64,000 bases of DNA from Nannochloris sp. 'desiccata' (Eukaryota > Chlorophyta > Trebouxiophyceae > Chlorellales > Chlorellaceae). The notes under the pieces are model-generated. The model saw only the letters and a program-made list of their open reading frames with translations. It made no database searches and was not told where the DNA came from. The position numbers and the translations under genes were made by a program. Numbering within the stretch: position 1 is the first letter of the stretch; the number at the start of each line of letters is the position of its first letter. The DNA lies in NCBI GenBank assembly GCA_019044685.2, contig JAGTXX020000010.1, positions 186,001 to 250,000 on the forward strand, in the 5' to 3' direction. This document shows, piece by piece, positions 41,404 to 52,055 of the stretch.

Positions 41404-42285
41404 TTAAATAAAAGGGTTGATCTTGTTGTTGTTATGACTAGATACGTTTGCCACAATCACTGCAGCAGTACTAGGACGTTTGAAAGGCACTACATTACTT
41501 TTCTGAGGACCTCTCAGCTCTTCTTCATATTTCTTCTTCTGCTCTTCTTGTTTATGATCAATATTTTCATTACTAGGGTTGCTATTGATACCGTTGTTGT
41601 TGTTGTTGCTACGAGCATTATTTAAAGCACCACCTCCAGAAGATTCTAGTTCTTGAAGAGCTTCGTGGAGATCTAAATCATCCAAACTACGTTTACGGTT
41701 GCTACTAGTAATACGTCCGAAACGAACAGCAACACGTGCTGTAATCTCTTCAGCATAACGTAAACGGAGCTGTTCTTCTGCTTGGGTGGCAATCGCAGCG
41801 GCGCGTTGGCGGACTTCAGCGCCAGGGCCTTCATCAGGGATGACAGGAGTCGCCATGCAAGTAGCCAGATCTACAGAAGGTGCATCTTTCATTTCAATGC
41901 TGGGTAAACATTCTAAAAAGGAGATACCTCTGGAAGCTAAAGCATAAGATATTTCTGGCTGAGGGGCGGGAGACCCAATCGTAGTATCTGGAGGTGCATC
42001 AAGAGCCATTGCAGAGGCCACCAAAGCATTACCACGCTGTAGAGAAACAAAAGAAACGTATGTTAGAGCCAAGACTGGAAGCTTTTGGGCAACGCGTTCA
42101 GGTGACAGATTGCTCGAGCATACTGTTGTGTCCATGAAATTAGATACCTTGTTGTTTTGACCGTTGGCCAGGACGTTAGAAGACTTAAATGTCTGGGGAT
42201 GAGCACCTATAGACTTGCTTGCAGGACCTTGGGCAGAAGCTCCGAGCTCAGAAAGGGCTCCAGGGGCGCTGCTTACGCGCTTCAT
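41404..42285 (-). CDS. hypothetical nuclear-like disordered protein
   Basis: I do not recognise the family. The ATG at 42285 opens a frame (MKRVSSAPGALSELG). An in-frame 111-base segment (42147-42037) has a GTATCT start, a CTAACAT branch-like motif and a TTTCTCTACAG end, so it is most likely an intron; removing it gives 256 residues. The middle holds RGNALVASAMALDAPPDTT, then EISYALASRGISFLECLPSI, and a charged helical part (AIATQAEEQLRLRYAEEITA, VRFGRI, NRKRSLDDLDLHEALQELE). A poly-Asn stretch and a basic C-terminus (VVPFKRPST) follow. The NRKR patch could be a nuclear signal. If the 111-base segment is kept, the frame stays open, so both isoforms are possible. Confidence 0.5.
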   Translation of the reverse strand: MKRVSSAPGALSELGASAQGPASKSIGAHPQTFKSSNVLANGQNNKVSNFMDTTVCSSNLSPERVAQKLPVLALTYVSFVSLQRGNALVASAMALDAPPDTTIGSPAPQPEISYALASRGISFLECLPSIEMKDAPSVDLATCMATPVIPDEGPGAEVRQRAAAIATQAEEQLRLRYAEEITARVAVRFGRITSSNRKRSLDDLDLHEALQELESSGGGALNNARSNNNNNGINSNPSNENIDHKQEEQKKKYEEELRGPQKSNVVPFKRPSTAAVIVANVSSHNNNKINPFI

Positions 42286-42525
42286 CTTGATTGGTTTAGG
42301 AGAGGTGATGGCAAGCAATTTATATGACAAAGACGCTTAAATATATATGCTTGCGCTATCGATGGGTTACAAATGATTATATAAATGAAATAATAATGTT
42401 CTATTCTACAATGTGCTTTGATTTAATATGGTTTCAAAGACACGTTTTCAATTCTCAGCCAAGAGCTTCTGGTCTATTTAATGACGCGGCGAACTTGCAT
42501 CAACCCAGTCGGACCGAAAGTACTT

Positions 42526-44540
42526 TTAAGAATACACCTCGCATTTCCACACGTGTTCTTCTCCTAATAACGCTAAAAACTGATCTGCATGCTCAGCTCT
42601 CACCACATCTGCATAACTACTGCCTACTTGGCTTCTTAAAGCCTGCCTTTGGCCAGTATCATAGCGGTAGATGGTGCTGCCTCCAGCCGGCAACACCGCT
42701 TCTTCTTCTCCAAAACCAACAGGAGGTCTAGAAGGAGCGTGGGGGTGAGGTCCAGAAGCAGGATCTGCTGATGGCAATGCAGATTCCAACACCTCTTCTC
42801 CAGTTACTAAATCGTCTGGAGGCATGGATCCTTGTTGCTCAAGTTTGTTGTTTTCTTCAACCTCCTCACCACCGTTATCACTATTGATTATCGTTTTCTC
42901 TATGGCTTTCCCATTTAATTCCAGAGCCCCTCTATTTTTCTTCTTCATTTTTTTCTCTTCACTATATTTCGATACGCTAATAACTCTATTCAGCATCGCA
43001 TCAGAGATCGCATTCAGTAACCCTCTCCCAGGGAACAGCCATGATAACAATCCAACACCTCTTCCTCGTGCAGCAGGAGCATTATTTGCTTTATCAAGCT
43101 CTGCGATTCTATCTAACGCAGTATGTCCACTACTGGGTGCCCAGGTCTGCAGCTGCCTTTGATCTCCAGTCAACGGTAAATGCAAAGAAAGAAAGTTCAA
43201 GACAGAGGCGTTGACTAAATGGATGCCGAGCAAAGGATCCAGCCTTGCTGTAAGACCTAAAGCACGTAATGCCCAGCCAACATGCTCTGAAAATAGAGCC
43301 AACGGATCAGCAAAGGTATTATGAGAGGAGCCTGCAATTACAAGTAACATCGCTCCAGCGCCATTTCTTTGTCCATGATCCTTTCGCACTTTTACGGCAT
43401 TAAAAATTTTGTCCTGTCGTTCGGGTCCACAAAGCATTTGCCCTTGCATATTGGGTACATTCCAGTCGTGGCTTCCCATGACGAGTAATGGAGCTTTCGT
43501 ACGCCATGTAGCTAGACACGTAGCCTCTTCTGGTAATGCCGCCCACCATGGATCCAGGCAGACGCCACAACGAAACAGCGGATCTTCTGAAACCAGCGCT
43601 GCAGTCGTAGCACCGCCATAAGAATGTCCGACTGCAGCTAAACAACGTAAATCCAATGCCCCAGCAAGAAATCCAGCCGGATTTTCGACCATAGAGAGTT
43701 TAAGACCTAGTAAATTTTCGCCTTTATGGAGCGCTCTCAGTACTTTAACAGCCGTTTTCATTTCCATTATACGGTGTCTGGTCTTCTCTACTTGACCTTC
43801 ATCACCACCAAGACCTTTATAAAAACGCCACCCTTTGTCACCTGCGAGTTTGCAGCAGCTGGCAGTACCATCGGCGTGCTCAATAGCAAGGACCACATAC
43901 CCATGGCTAGCTAATTCTGAACAAATAATAGAGTAAACAGCACGATTGCCACCTAATCCATGACTAAAGATGATTACGGGAAGGCGGGTAGGGAGGCGGG
44001 CAAGTGGCGCGCCGTGGTTGAGTTCAATTCGTTGCAAGCGGCCAAAAATGCAGCAGGTTATAAAAATAATTTGCTTGGCTATCCAGTACAGCCAGCCTCG
44101 AGGACGACGAAAAAAGATAAACGTAGAGAGACCTGGAAGAAAAATATTGCATGCATGGGGAGAAGGGTGAGCTATTAAAGCTTGTAAAGGATAGAGGGCA
44201 AAGGTGTCTAGCAAGAGTGCAGGACTGGCAGAAAATAAAAATAGAGATACAGTTCTTACCATAAGCATATTGGATGCCTGGGAGCCAACTGATTCCAGAA
44301 ATGGGTTGCCACCATTTGCGTTGGGGGGTGCAGGGGTAATAGACGCGGCCAAAAATGTGCTGCAACGATTTTGGGGAAAAGATCGATCTCAGAAAATAGT
44401 TAATCCGAGCTGATTAAAAACAAAATGACGAAACTTACTGCAGTTGGATCAACCTCTGAAGGTGTAATATCACTAGATCCTAGCCAGTCTACGTCTACAA
44501 CACCCACTGGCAGGGATCCATTAGGTTGCCAAGTCTCCAT
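42526..44540 (-). CDS. platelet-activating-factor acetylhydrolase-like (PAF-AH II) lipase
   Basis: Exon 1 (44540-44439) encodes METWQPNGSLPVGVVDVDWL; exon 2 (44359-44260) encodes the family's N-terminal strand GRVYYPC, then KWWQPISGISWLPGIQYAYG; exon 3 starts near 44207 and runs to the stop. Exon phases agree and total 628 codons, although the small 52-base intron before 44207 and the next ~60 residues are uncertain. The alpha/beta-hydrolase core shows IIFSHGLGGNR (oxyanion region), the nucleophile elbow GHSYGG, the acid in GVCLDPWW and the base in AGSSHNTF. PAF-AH-like enzymes cleave short or oxidised acyl chains from phospholipids. The C-terminal ~150 residues are charged and low in complexity and are absent from standard enzymes. 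Membrane or lipid-droplet location is possible but not shown. Confidence 0.82.
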
Positions 44541-44689
44541 GAAGGATCAGACCTTGTTTTTCTTTGCTAATATCTAGACAACAAACTGCCGTAAACTATC
44601 TGTAGATATGTTCTAATTTACATCAATAATAATTGATTAAATGAAATGAGCAGTTTTGCTCTTACATAAAAGAGGACCCTGCCTTCAGA

Positions 44690-45004
44690 TTGGCTTCCCC
44701 TGTTTCTGCTGCGGTTGTTCCAAGTATACCGTTGCCCTCATCAAGCCCCCATCTCTTGCCCCGCACCAGCCCTAGATCCAAGCAACGCATGGGCCTTGCC
44801 CGTGCCGAGGAATTACTCGCTGGAGTCCCTAATGTTCGTCATTATACCGCCCCTGTTGGACCATATCGAGGCCTGCCTCGAGGCCGGAAAAACCGTGGGC
44901 TGACTCAACCATATCAGCCTACTGGCAGACCTCGTGGCCGCCCTCGTGGTTCAGGGCGCAGAGGCCGTAGTGTTAGGAATGATGATGAACTTTATCGTCC
45001 TTGA
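44690..45004 (+). CDS. small basic protein with AT-hook-like motif (uncertain)
   Basis: The frame opens at 44690 without an ATG; the first ATG in frame is at 44789 (GLARAEELLAGVPNVRHYT). The N-terminal part before it is Ser/Pro-rich and starts right after CTTCAG, so it may be a downstream exon. The C-terminal half has YRGLPRGRKNRG and GRPRGRPRGSGRRGR, an AT-hook-like PRGRP core in an Arg/Gly-rich context, and ends NDDELYRP. DNA or RNA binding is plausible. A similar CAGATTGGCTTCCC string occurs again at 45250. I cannot tell if this is an intact gene. Confidence 0.35.
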   Translation: MASPVSAAVVPSIPLPSSSPHLLPRTSPRSKQRMGLARAEELLAGVPNVRHYTAPVGPYRGLPRGRKNRGLTQPYQPTGRPRGRPRGSGRRGRSVRNDDELYRP

Positions 45005-45487
45005 GATTAAGGACTCCAGGGAGTTATTCGCATCAATTTATTTTTGATGTCTGTTTATTCGAAGGCGACGATGTGATTTTATCGACAGCGGCGGTGTTTT
45101 TTTGGTCTATAGTGCTCCTGATTTTTGCTGTTACATATCCTTCTTTGATTCTATATTTCTGATTGTACTTCCTTCTCTGTCTTTGCGTTCATCGCGATTG
45201 GCAGTAGAGCGCATTCTCTGTGCTAAAGGCTGTAATTCTCTCTCTCTCTCAGATTGGCTTCCCGCCGGCAGGATTCTTAATTTCCACCTCTCTCTCTTTC
45301 TTCTTGACTGAAATTCCAGAGCTATTTGGGGTCATTCAAGGCATAGGTCAAAGAGCTCCCCCAAGACTCATATTGCATTTCCTCTGCCGACTTCTTTTTT
45401 GTCACCTGCAGGAAGAAGGAAACCAAAATATGAGTAAAAGAAAGAAACGCCATTGGCTATCGAGCAGCTAATTTAAAGCGATCCACT

Positions 45488-46930
45488 TTAAAGTAAACTC
45501 TTTACCTCTTCAGCTTCAGGAGAGTTTGCAATCTTGGGACCACCACCGAATGCTAATTCTGGGTGCGCTTCCAGCCAGCGCAGATGAGCAGTACGAGGGG
45601 TATCGTCTGCAGGAGAAGAAGACAACGACGAAGCCACCATCACCCTTTTCGCTGCTATTGCCTTTGTTACAGCTCCTGGCGTCTTGGCAGCTGCTACTGA
45701 TGCTGTTGGAGACTGAGGCTTCGTAGCAACTGGGGCCTTACGTTGTGGTTCTCCTGCCTGTTTTGCAACTGGTGCTGCTCGTGTAGCAGGAGGGCCTGGC
45801 CGAGGGAGACGGGATTTTTGAAGAGGACCAGCAGGCAGCCTTGATGCAAGTAACTTTCTAGGTTGAGGCTTAGGTTGTTCAGGGATCTCATTTTCTGGAA
45901 TTGATTCAACTTTCTTAACAAATTTGGTGGGAGCTGTTTTCACGATAGTAGAGGTAGATTTTGGTGCTGGTTCAGGTTGTTTGTTAGGCTGAACAGCAGG
46001 TGGCCTGGCGACACCGACAGGTGCTGCCTCTGTTACACTCTTTCCCACTGCTGCAGCCGTTGTCTTATGAGAAAAGAACGAAGAAGAACTCGAAGGCGGC
46101 TTCAATCGAGAAGGTTTCCGTACAGGTGCTACTACTGCTACTTTTGGTTCTTGTTTCTTCTCTTCGAAAATTTTTGTAGAAGCCTTACACGTTTCCGAAA
46201 GCCTTTTATTTTCCTTTCTCGGTGACAAGAAGTCGTCCTCTATTTCTGTATCGATACCAGGAGAGTTATCACAAGCTAAAGAAAATCCTGCAAACATAGC
46301 TGCACTATCTCGAACCCCTATACGCATCTTACTATGCCTTGGGGTCCCTTTTTTGCGTGGGGATGGTGCTGCCGTTGCCGCTGCACTGGCCACAGCTTGC
46401 AATTCTGTTAAACTTGGTTCAGGCAAAATCTCTTCTAGCATAGCATCGTCTGTATCTGGATCTACCCATAGGTTATTGATACCTTTGGATGCAAGAGTGG
46501 CATTGCTTTTTGCTAAAGGGATAAGCAACTCCATATCTTCGTCACCAATTGCTAGTTCAGAATCTCCCAGTAATCCATTGCCAGAAGTTGTTGCTTCAAA
46601 CATGGAGAAAATTGCAGTGCTTTGTCGTCTAGGGTCTGGTTTCGTTTTGTTCTTGAGTGCAGGGAGAGGTGCAAGCTCGTCTTTTTCTTCCTCTGCGAGT
46701 TGAGTTGCATCTTGGTGGTTGGCATTTTGATTGCCAACTGCTTTTATTTTTGGCTCATCAACCGTTTCCTCTAAGTCCTTTGTATTAAGGAACTTATTTT
46801 GGCCGATAATCGGTGACATGAGCTGCAATGGACTATCGTTGCTGTCGAAATTCGCCATTTCGTTTAACATCAAGTTGTCCAAGTTCAGCGTCTCTTTGAG
46901 ACGCCCAACGCGTGTTCGCGCACTGTTCAT
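45488..46930 (-). CDS. hypothetical disordered protein, basic and Ala/Pro-rich
   Basis: A single 480-residue frame from an ATG at 46930 (MNSARTRVGRLKETLNLDNL). The N-terminal part has several short acidic motifs (DSNDSPLQLMSPIIG, LEETVDE, EEEKDELAPLPAL). The middle is serine-rich, and the C-terminal third is dominated by Pro, Lys and Ala (KTAPTKFVKKVE, QPRKLLASRLPAG, LQKSRLPRPGPP, KKVESIPENE). It ends WLEAHPELAFGGGPKIANSP. Such profiles occur in microtubule- or chromatin-associated proteins, and LARSRLP-type short motifs hint at this, but I recognise no domain. A long stretch without introns is unusual here. It may be cell-cycle regulated, but this is only a guess. Confidence 0.5.
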   Translation of the reverse strand: MNSARTRVGRLKETLNLDNLMLNEMANFDSNDSPLQLMSPIIGQNKFLNTKDLEETVDEPKIKAVGNQNANHQDATQLAEEEKDELAPLPALKNKTKPDPRRQSTAIFSMFEATTSGNGLLGDSELAIGDEDMELLIPLAKSNATLASKGINNLWVDPDTDDAMLEEILPEPSLTELQAVASAAATAAPSPRKKGTPRHSKMRIGVRDSAAMFAGFSLACDNSPGIDTEIEDDFLSPRKENKRLSETCKASTKIFEEKKQEPKVAVVAPVRKPSRLKPPSSSSSFFSHKTTAAAVGKSVTEAAPVGVARPPAVQPNKQPEPAPKSTSTIVKTAPTKFVKKVESIPENEIPEQPKPQPRKLLASRLPAGPLQKSRLPRPGPPATRAAPVAKQAGEPQRKAPVATKPQSPTASVAAAKTPGAVTKAIAAKRVMVASSLSSSPADDTPRTAHLRWLEAHPELAFGGGPKIANSPEAEEVKSLL

Positions 46931-46937
46931 GATTTAA

Positions 46938-47292
46938 AAGAGAATTTTTGGAATTTTTGAGAATGCGCAAACAACGCGTCGAGCTATGTTTATGAACTTG
47001 AGTGCTGTGAACGAAAGCTCCATATATTTATAATATATACACCGTAGTAATCAAATATATTAGGCGTGTTCACACCAAGGCGGTTCCAGTAATTTTTAAT
47101 TAATTTTGGAACCACCCTGGAACCCCACCTATTTTAACGACTCTTCAACTGCGAGTTTGAGGAGACATATTTTGAACGAAATCTCAGATCATCAGCCTCG
47201 GTAACATAAAATATTTTATTATTAAAATAGCTACTAGATATGAAGGTGAGGATCCTTGTCGTGTGGACTAAACGACTAAAACCGCTTAGATC
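46938..47292. promoter_or_regulatory. divergent intergenic region with a palindrome
   Basis: This lies between the disordered protein (leftward) and the nuclease-like gene (rightward). A palindrome GGTTCCAGTAATTTTTAATT / AATTTTGGAACC occurs at 47082-47113, and AT-rich runs follow. It should contain both promoters. Confidence 0.4.
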
Positions 47293-48477
47293 ATGAAGCA
47301 TGGCGAGAAGCCTCCGCTTTTTACTGGCATTGTTTTGCACTCCTTCCAGGGAGGTTCGCACCGTAAATATCCGCTGAATCCTGTAGTGCAAAGAAATTTT
47401 TTAAAGCATGTGGCGGGTTTTGGCAACGTCGTCGGTGTGAAACCTGGCAAGGAACAATTTGATCCTGATTCTGATGTGCTCATCCTGCCTTCGGAGGTTG
47501 AGCTGCATGATAACGCGCAATTCGTCGTGGTAAACGCGGCCCCGGAAAGCCTCGTGAAACAGGTAAGTCCTGCCGCACCTTGCTCTTGTTAATGCATGCA
47601 CTATGTTTTCTTGAAGAAAAAATGAAAATTAATTGGTACCTCACATGTGCGTTTTTCATCTGACGACAAATGCATTTCTTTTTTCTTTTCATTCCTGGTC
47701 GTGCAGATTTCAAGCTTATAAGGCTCGATTAAAAGCTTAGAAGGCTGGAAGGGCAGTCATACTAAAGGTTGTGAACGGCAGCTGGGCGAGGCGTTAAAGA
47801 AGTACGCAGAGGAGCACACCAATGTGAAAGTCGTGTGCAATATGAAGGTGGTTGGCGAAGACGATGAATGCCGAGAATTGGATGCAGTAGTCATTGCTAA
47901 ACACTGCGTCTTCGTGGGCGAATACAAGAAAAAGATGACCTGGGAGGGCGCTTTGCAACTTACTACGGCGATCGAATTTCTAGAGTGAGTATCTAGAGTG
48001 TTTTTTAGTTTTTTTTTTTCTCCCATTGATATAGTGATTTTATTCACGATTTCTTCCCAAATCTAATTTTCAAGCATGATCTTCTTTTGTAGAGGGCTCC
48101 AGGATATAAACGAAGGGAGCGGGCCCCAGTTCAAAGGCAAGAGAATCTTCGGCGTCTTGGCTGGCTGTGTGGAGACGAGTAACACTAAGAGTAGATACAA
48201 AATGGACGATAAATTGGCGGAAAAAAATATCCTCAAATGGTTTGAAGGTGTAGACTTTGGTCCTGATCCCAATATTGCTTCTCCAGCGCTTTCTTATGTC
48301 CCTGCGGCTGCTGATGGCCCTGTTGCCAGCCCCGGAAATGGCAATGCCACCACCACCCCTGCTGCACTGCCTCGCAGAGTTAGGCAGGTAGGCACCCGAA
48401 TGCGTAGAGCGCAGCTTCAGGTTCGCCCCCGCTTGGTCCCGAAGTTTGCTGGCTTCAAATCTTCTAGCTTGATTTAG
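47293..48477 (+). pseudogene. PD-(D/E)xK nuclease-like gene with one in-frame stop
   Basis: Three exons (47293-47562, 47707-47984, 48093-48477) have good GTAAGT, GTGAGT donors and CAG/TAG acceptors, and all phases agree, giving 311 codons, but a TAA at 47719-47721 interrupts the frame five codons into exon 2. The second exon holds ECRELDAVVIAKHCVFVGEY followed by KKK: a conserved Asp, a short strand and E-x-K, the order expected of a PD-(D/E)xK nuclease core. Then an amphipathic helix (GALQLTTAIEFLEGLQDINE) and a strand (RIFGVLAGC) follow. The first exon has HSFQGGSHRKYPLNPVVQRN and a beta-rich part. The C-terminus is basic (RRVRQVGTRMRR). The call rests on motif order, not on a named family. 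It faces NTPase copy B. Alternatively it could be another alpha/beta protein. Confidence 0.5.
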
Positions 48478-49352
48478 AAGAGCGAGCGAGCGGTGGAGAG
48501 TGTGAAAGGCGGTAATGATTGGGCATGCCATTTACTTTCTCCGTTTCTTTCTTTATTAAATTTCTTTTCCCTATAAAAAGCTCTATAGCGTCAGAGCCTA
48601 AACAAAAATTAAATTAATGTGTTTCTCTCTCAGATTCTTTCTGTCTCTATTCTCTATTATTCAGTTTGATTTGTATTTGCCCCTTTTGTACCGGATGGTA
48701 TGGTATAGCTATTTGTACTGCTATGCCACTTATTCACCATCATTTCTCTATTCTTTTAAAACGCAGTTATTAGTATGAAATAATTAAAACTATGTAGACG
48801 AGCAAAATTTGCTCTAGGTAGCGAAAGAAAGCATTGCAGTGGAGGGCGGCGGTGGCGGCGACGAGCATGGGGTTTTTTTTTTTTAAGCCAGCAGCGACTC
48901 AGCCAAAAGCACTATGGGCGTCTCAGGACATACTCAAGAAGGCGTATACTATTTCCATCTCCCAGCCTTCTCCCAGCCTCGCTTTCTCATCTCCCACGCA
49001 AAATTTTGGCCGCTTCTTCCCTGTAAACCTTATCAATTCAATTTCAAAATATAATTTAACGCTTTCATCTTCAACCTCACTTTCATCATCACTTTATTCA
49101 ATAACGATTGGGTCACCTTCATCAAATATGAGAAATATGAGTCGATTTTGGATGTATATCTGTGCGGCGGTTTTGTCGGAGGGCCACCCACTGACTGACA
49201 TCGTTGAAGTACGCGAAACCTATATAGTCCCAACAGAAGCAAAATTTGGCGGGCTCGGCCGATGTTATCAGTAGTAGAAGCAGGCCCCGCCTTCCTCATA
49301 TTTGCATTTGACTGGTTCATAAAATCTGCTGTTCTAGTTTTCTCTACCGTCA
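48478..49352. other. spacer between convergent nuclease-like gene and NTPase copy B
   Basis: The sequence has a T-run at 48872-48883 and a GGC-rich patch at 48844-48860. A frame at 48834-49274 has no recognisable motif. I see nothing else. Confidence 0.35.
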
Positions 49353-51054
49353 TTAGATGCTGCGATCCAGCTCGCGGACTTCATACATTTTCAATACGAA
49401 ATACAACTCTACAGGAGAAGGCATAGTCACCAGCATCGTATCATTTAAGTCAGTAAAGAGAGTTTCGGGCAAATCCTTAGCCCAGCTAGATTTTCTTCGC
49501 AGCGCCACAAGGTTCCATTCCACCATCGACCTCAGCGCCCTTTTGCCCAGCATCATCCGCAGTTTGTCAAAAGAGACGGCATGCATGTGCTCCTTTGCAA
49601 GAGCAATTTCCCTCAACACAGTTGTATAGTCCTCTTTCGTCCATGCTGGAGGGGAACGGCTGCCACTGGTTGAGAAATCTTCAGGCCAGAGACCTCTCTT
49701 CACTCCATGTTCAGGGTCCATGCTTACCGTCTTTAAACCCTCTTCCCAGCTCCCTTCAATTTTAGCATACCTTGCGCAACGTTCAAGCAATCCAATATTC
49801 CCACCACATACTTCATACACCCGAGGCCACATGTTAATCTGCTCGCCATCTTTTGTCGTATCAAAGAAAGACGGTGGCGCCTTCTTACAAAGCATGCGGC
49901 TCTCGATATATTCCTTAGCTTCATCTCATGGCCAAGTCTCCAACTGCTTGCGTGATGTAATGTTTGGTGTGGAGACCCTCTGCAAGGAATTTAAAAAGAA
50001 GAAAAAAAACGAAAGCATGAAGTGAAGGAGCATCGACGGGATAAAAAGGTCAAATAAATAATTAGGTAGGTTTAAACAATAAATCATCGCTATTGGATAC
50101 TTCCTCAACTTACCATACTCAAGGAAATCAATCAAAAAATATTCAGAAGATGCCAGCACAATGTGTCCCAGATGCGCTTGTTTAGTCGTCTTCACAAAGA
50201 AATCAAGAAGGTTTTTAAGCTCTTTGTGGCCAGGATCGTCGCTCCATCTCATCAGCTTGTTGGCTTCGTCAATAATAATGACCGGTTTGTAAGGCAAAGG
50301 CCGTGTTGCTTCTAAGAATGTGGTCAAAGAGTCGATGATGGATTCCATGGGCGCTGCGTCATCTGCTGGCTCGAACAATTTTCTCATATCTACCTCGATA
50401 TTAGGGAACTTAAGATTGACAGCCTGCCACCATTTGCAAAAAACTGTATCTTTAGTGACAAGCTGCCTAATGGCGTTCGCAAACTGCCGCGGAGAGCTGA
50501 TATCTTTGCCACGGCAGTCCAGGTAAAGAATAGGAGGAGGGCCGTCGCCTATTACAGCTTGGCCTAACTCCCTATCTTTCTTTACTTCTTCAAGTAGTTT
50601 CTGCATGTATGTGGGTAAAGATTTAATCATGAAAGGTGCAAAGAGATTGAAATAAGCGAGCGAAAAAATAGATCGGCAACAAAAGATCAATCGGCTTCCT
50701 AAAGACTTACTGTTTTGCCGCAATTCGCGGGCCCTAACAGAATAAGCAGCTCGCTTGGGTCTTCATCAAATCGCCGTTTTAGGGCGGCAAGCCCATCCTT
50801 TCTGTTAAAGTCTGGTCCTTTAAAGCCGATGAAGACGATCCAGTTGCAGTCGAGGCACTGACACGAAGACGAGGTCGCAAAACACCAGCCAAACAGACCT
50901 TCTTCCCACCAGTTACATGATTCTTGACGCGGGATGTGCCTCTTAGAACAGCGCTAGGCCTCAATTGAGGGGGAAAAAATCCTGCAATCATCTCCAGTGA
51001 AGCTTGCAGAGTAGCATTTGCCCAAACAGCCGTGACCGGAACCAGCAGGAGCAA
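49353..51054 (-). pseudogene. P-loop NTPase (AAA+/STAND-like), copy B, with frameshifts
   Basis: Exon 1 (51054-50711) begins with a hydrophobic leader (LLLVPVTAVWANATLQASLE) and ends with LLILLGPANCGKT (Walker A). Exon 2 (50600-50114) holds ILYLDCRGKDISSPRQFANA, Walker B KPVIIIDEANKLMRW and HIVLASSEYF. Exon 3 (49979-49353) holds FFDTTKDGEQINMWPRVYEV, CGGNIGLLERC and WAKDLPETLFTDLNDTMLV. The splice sites are intact. Relative to copy A there is a 1-base deletion near 50812, before the Walker A part, and a 2-base deletion near 49925 at the start of exon 3, so no single frame spans the gene. Some of this could be sequencing error. Its lesions differ from those in copy A, which keeps the frame at both sites. 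Confidence 0.75.
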
Positions 51055-51059
51055 AAATG

Positions 51060-51367
51060 CATTCCGCAGATATAGTTTAATATTTCAATGGTGGTCAGAA
51101 GGCAAAAAAGGCTTTTAAAAACACGAAACACGGAGAGCCCCCTCTCATATCTTAACAAGACTCTTCCATTTCGCAAACTTTGAAATGCCATTTGAAATGG
51201 AGATATATTTGATTAAGATTGATTACTATATATATATATAAAATTCCAGTTCTGCATGCACAGAGGCATTCTTACTCTTCAATTTCGACAGAATTTCTTC
51301 ATCACACGCAATCAACGAATTGCATTATTGACTGCTGTCAAGCTTTGAGCTAAACTTTTGAAAAATA
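51060..51367. promoter_or_regulatory. divergent region between NTPase copy B and TFIIIC gene
   Basis: AT-rich region including a (TA)n tract at about 51225-51240. It should contain the TFIIIC subunit promoter. Confidence 0.35.
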
Positions 51368-51849
51368 ATGGTGGCCAATGATCATTCAGGTATACAATAA
51401 TAAATTAGAGCGTTCTTCTTAAGTACAATATCTTTACAGATTATCATTACATCATATCATCTCACATCTTATCTGGATATTATTCCATGCAGGCAGCGAG
51501 AGTGTTCACGTCATAGTTGAGCTCCATGGAGTGCCACCACCGAAACCTGGAGAGATGCTCGACTTGCGGGCAAGTATTTTTGATCTACTGCTTTTGATCA
51601 TTACTATAAATGTCTTAACGTATTGATACCATGTGTACTTGTATATCAACTAATTACCTTGAAATTTTCAATTTGCAGGGCCTAGAAACGTCGGCGCCAC
51701 AACTAAACCTACCGGATGGCACCGTCCTCATAGGCGAATTTGAAGAGATAATAGGCACACATATGGTATTTTCAGATGATCCATTAGCAGATGAAGTGAA
51801 ACTTCGATGTCATACAGATAAAAAGATCAAATTTAAGAAGAAGATTTAG
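51368..51849 (+). CDS. TFIIIC subunit 6/tau55-related small protein
   Basis: Three exons (51368-51389, 51493-51569, 51679-51849) total 270 bases and give 89 residues with phases 1 and 0. The protein has MVANDHSGSESVHVIVELHG, PPPKPGEMLDLRGLETSAP, then LPDGTVLIGEFEEIIGTHMV, FSDDPLADEVKLRCHTDKK. The order L.GL(D/E)T..P.L.L..G....GE(Y/F)EE..GT..(V/I)FS is that of the small TFIIIC_sub6 (tau55-related) domain, which pairs with a partner to form the DNA-binding tauA part of TFIIIC and so supports Pol III transcription. The second intron has the donor G|GCAAGT, a GC-AG type, the only one that keeps the frame. The region after the stop holds one copy of a 128-base repeat. Confidence 0.72.
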
Positions 51850-52055
51850 AAAATTTTATTTTATTAATTTTTCTGTGTATTGACTCAATCGGATTGGGAG
51901 AACGATTGTGCGCACTGCATGCTGCTGCGAGAAAAGGAGGGGCACTTCAGAATTCAACAACTGCTTCAGTCTCCTGATGAGAAGGGCGACGTCTTTCCAC
52001 TACGGATAAGCGTGACATTGTCGTGGTACATCAGAAGCACTACCGTAGTACATAA

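Noticed and set aside
25626..47721. Alternative nuclear genetic code with TAA/TAG as Gln
   Set aside because: Single in-frame TAA/TAG codons in several remnants suggested it, but well-supported genes (eS26, the TFIIIC subunit, the oxoglutarate carrier) end in TAG or TAA, and one remnant has TGA. Decay explains the stops better.
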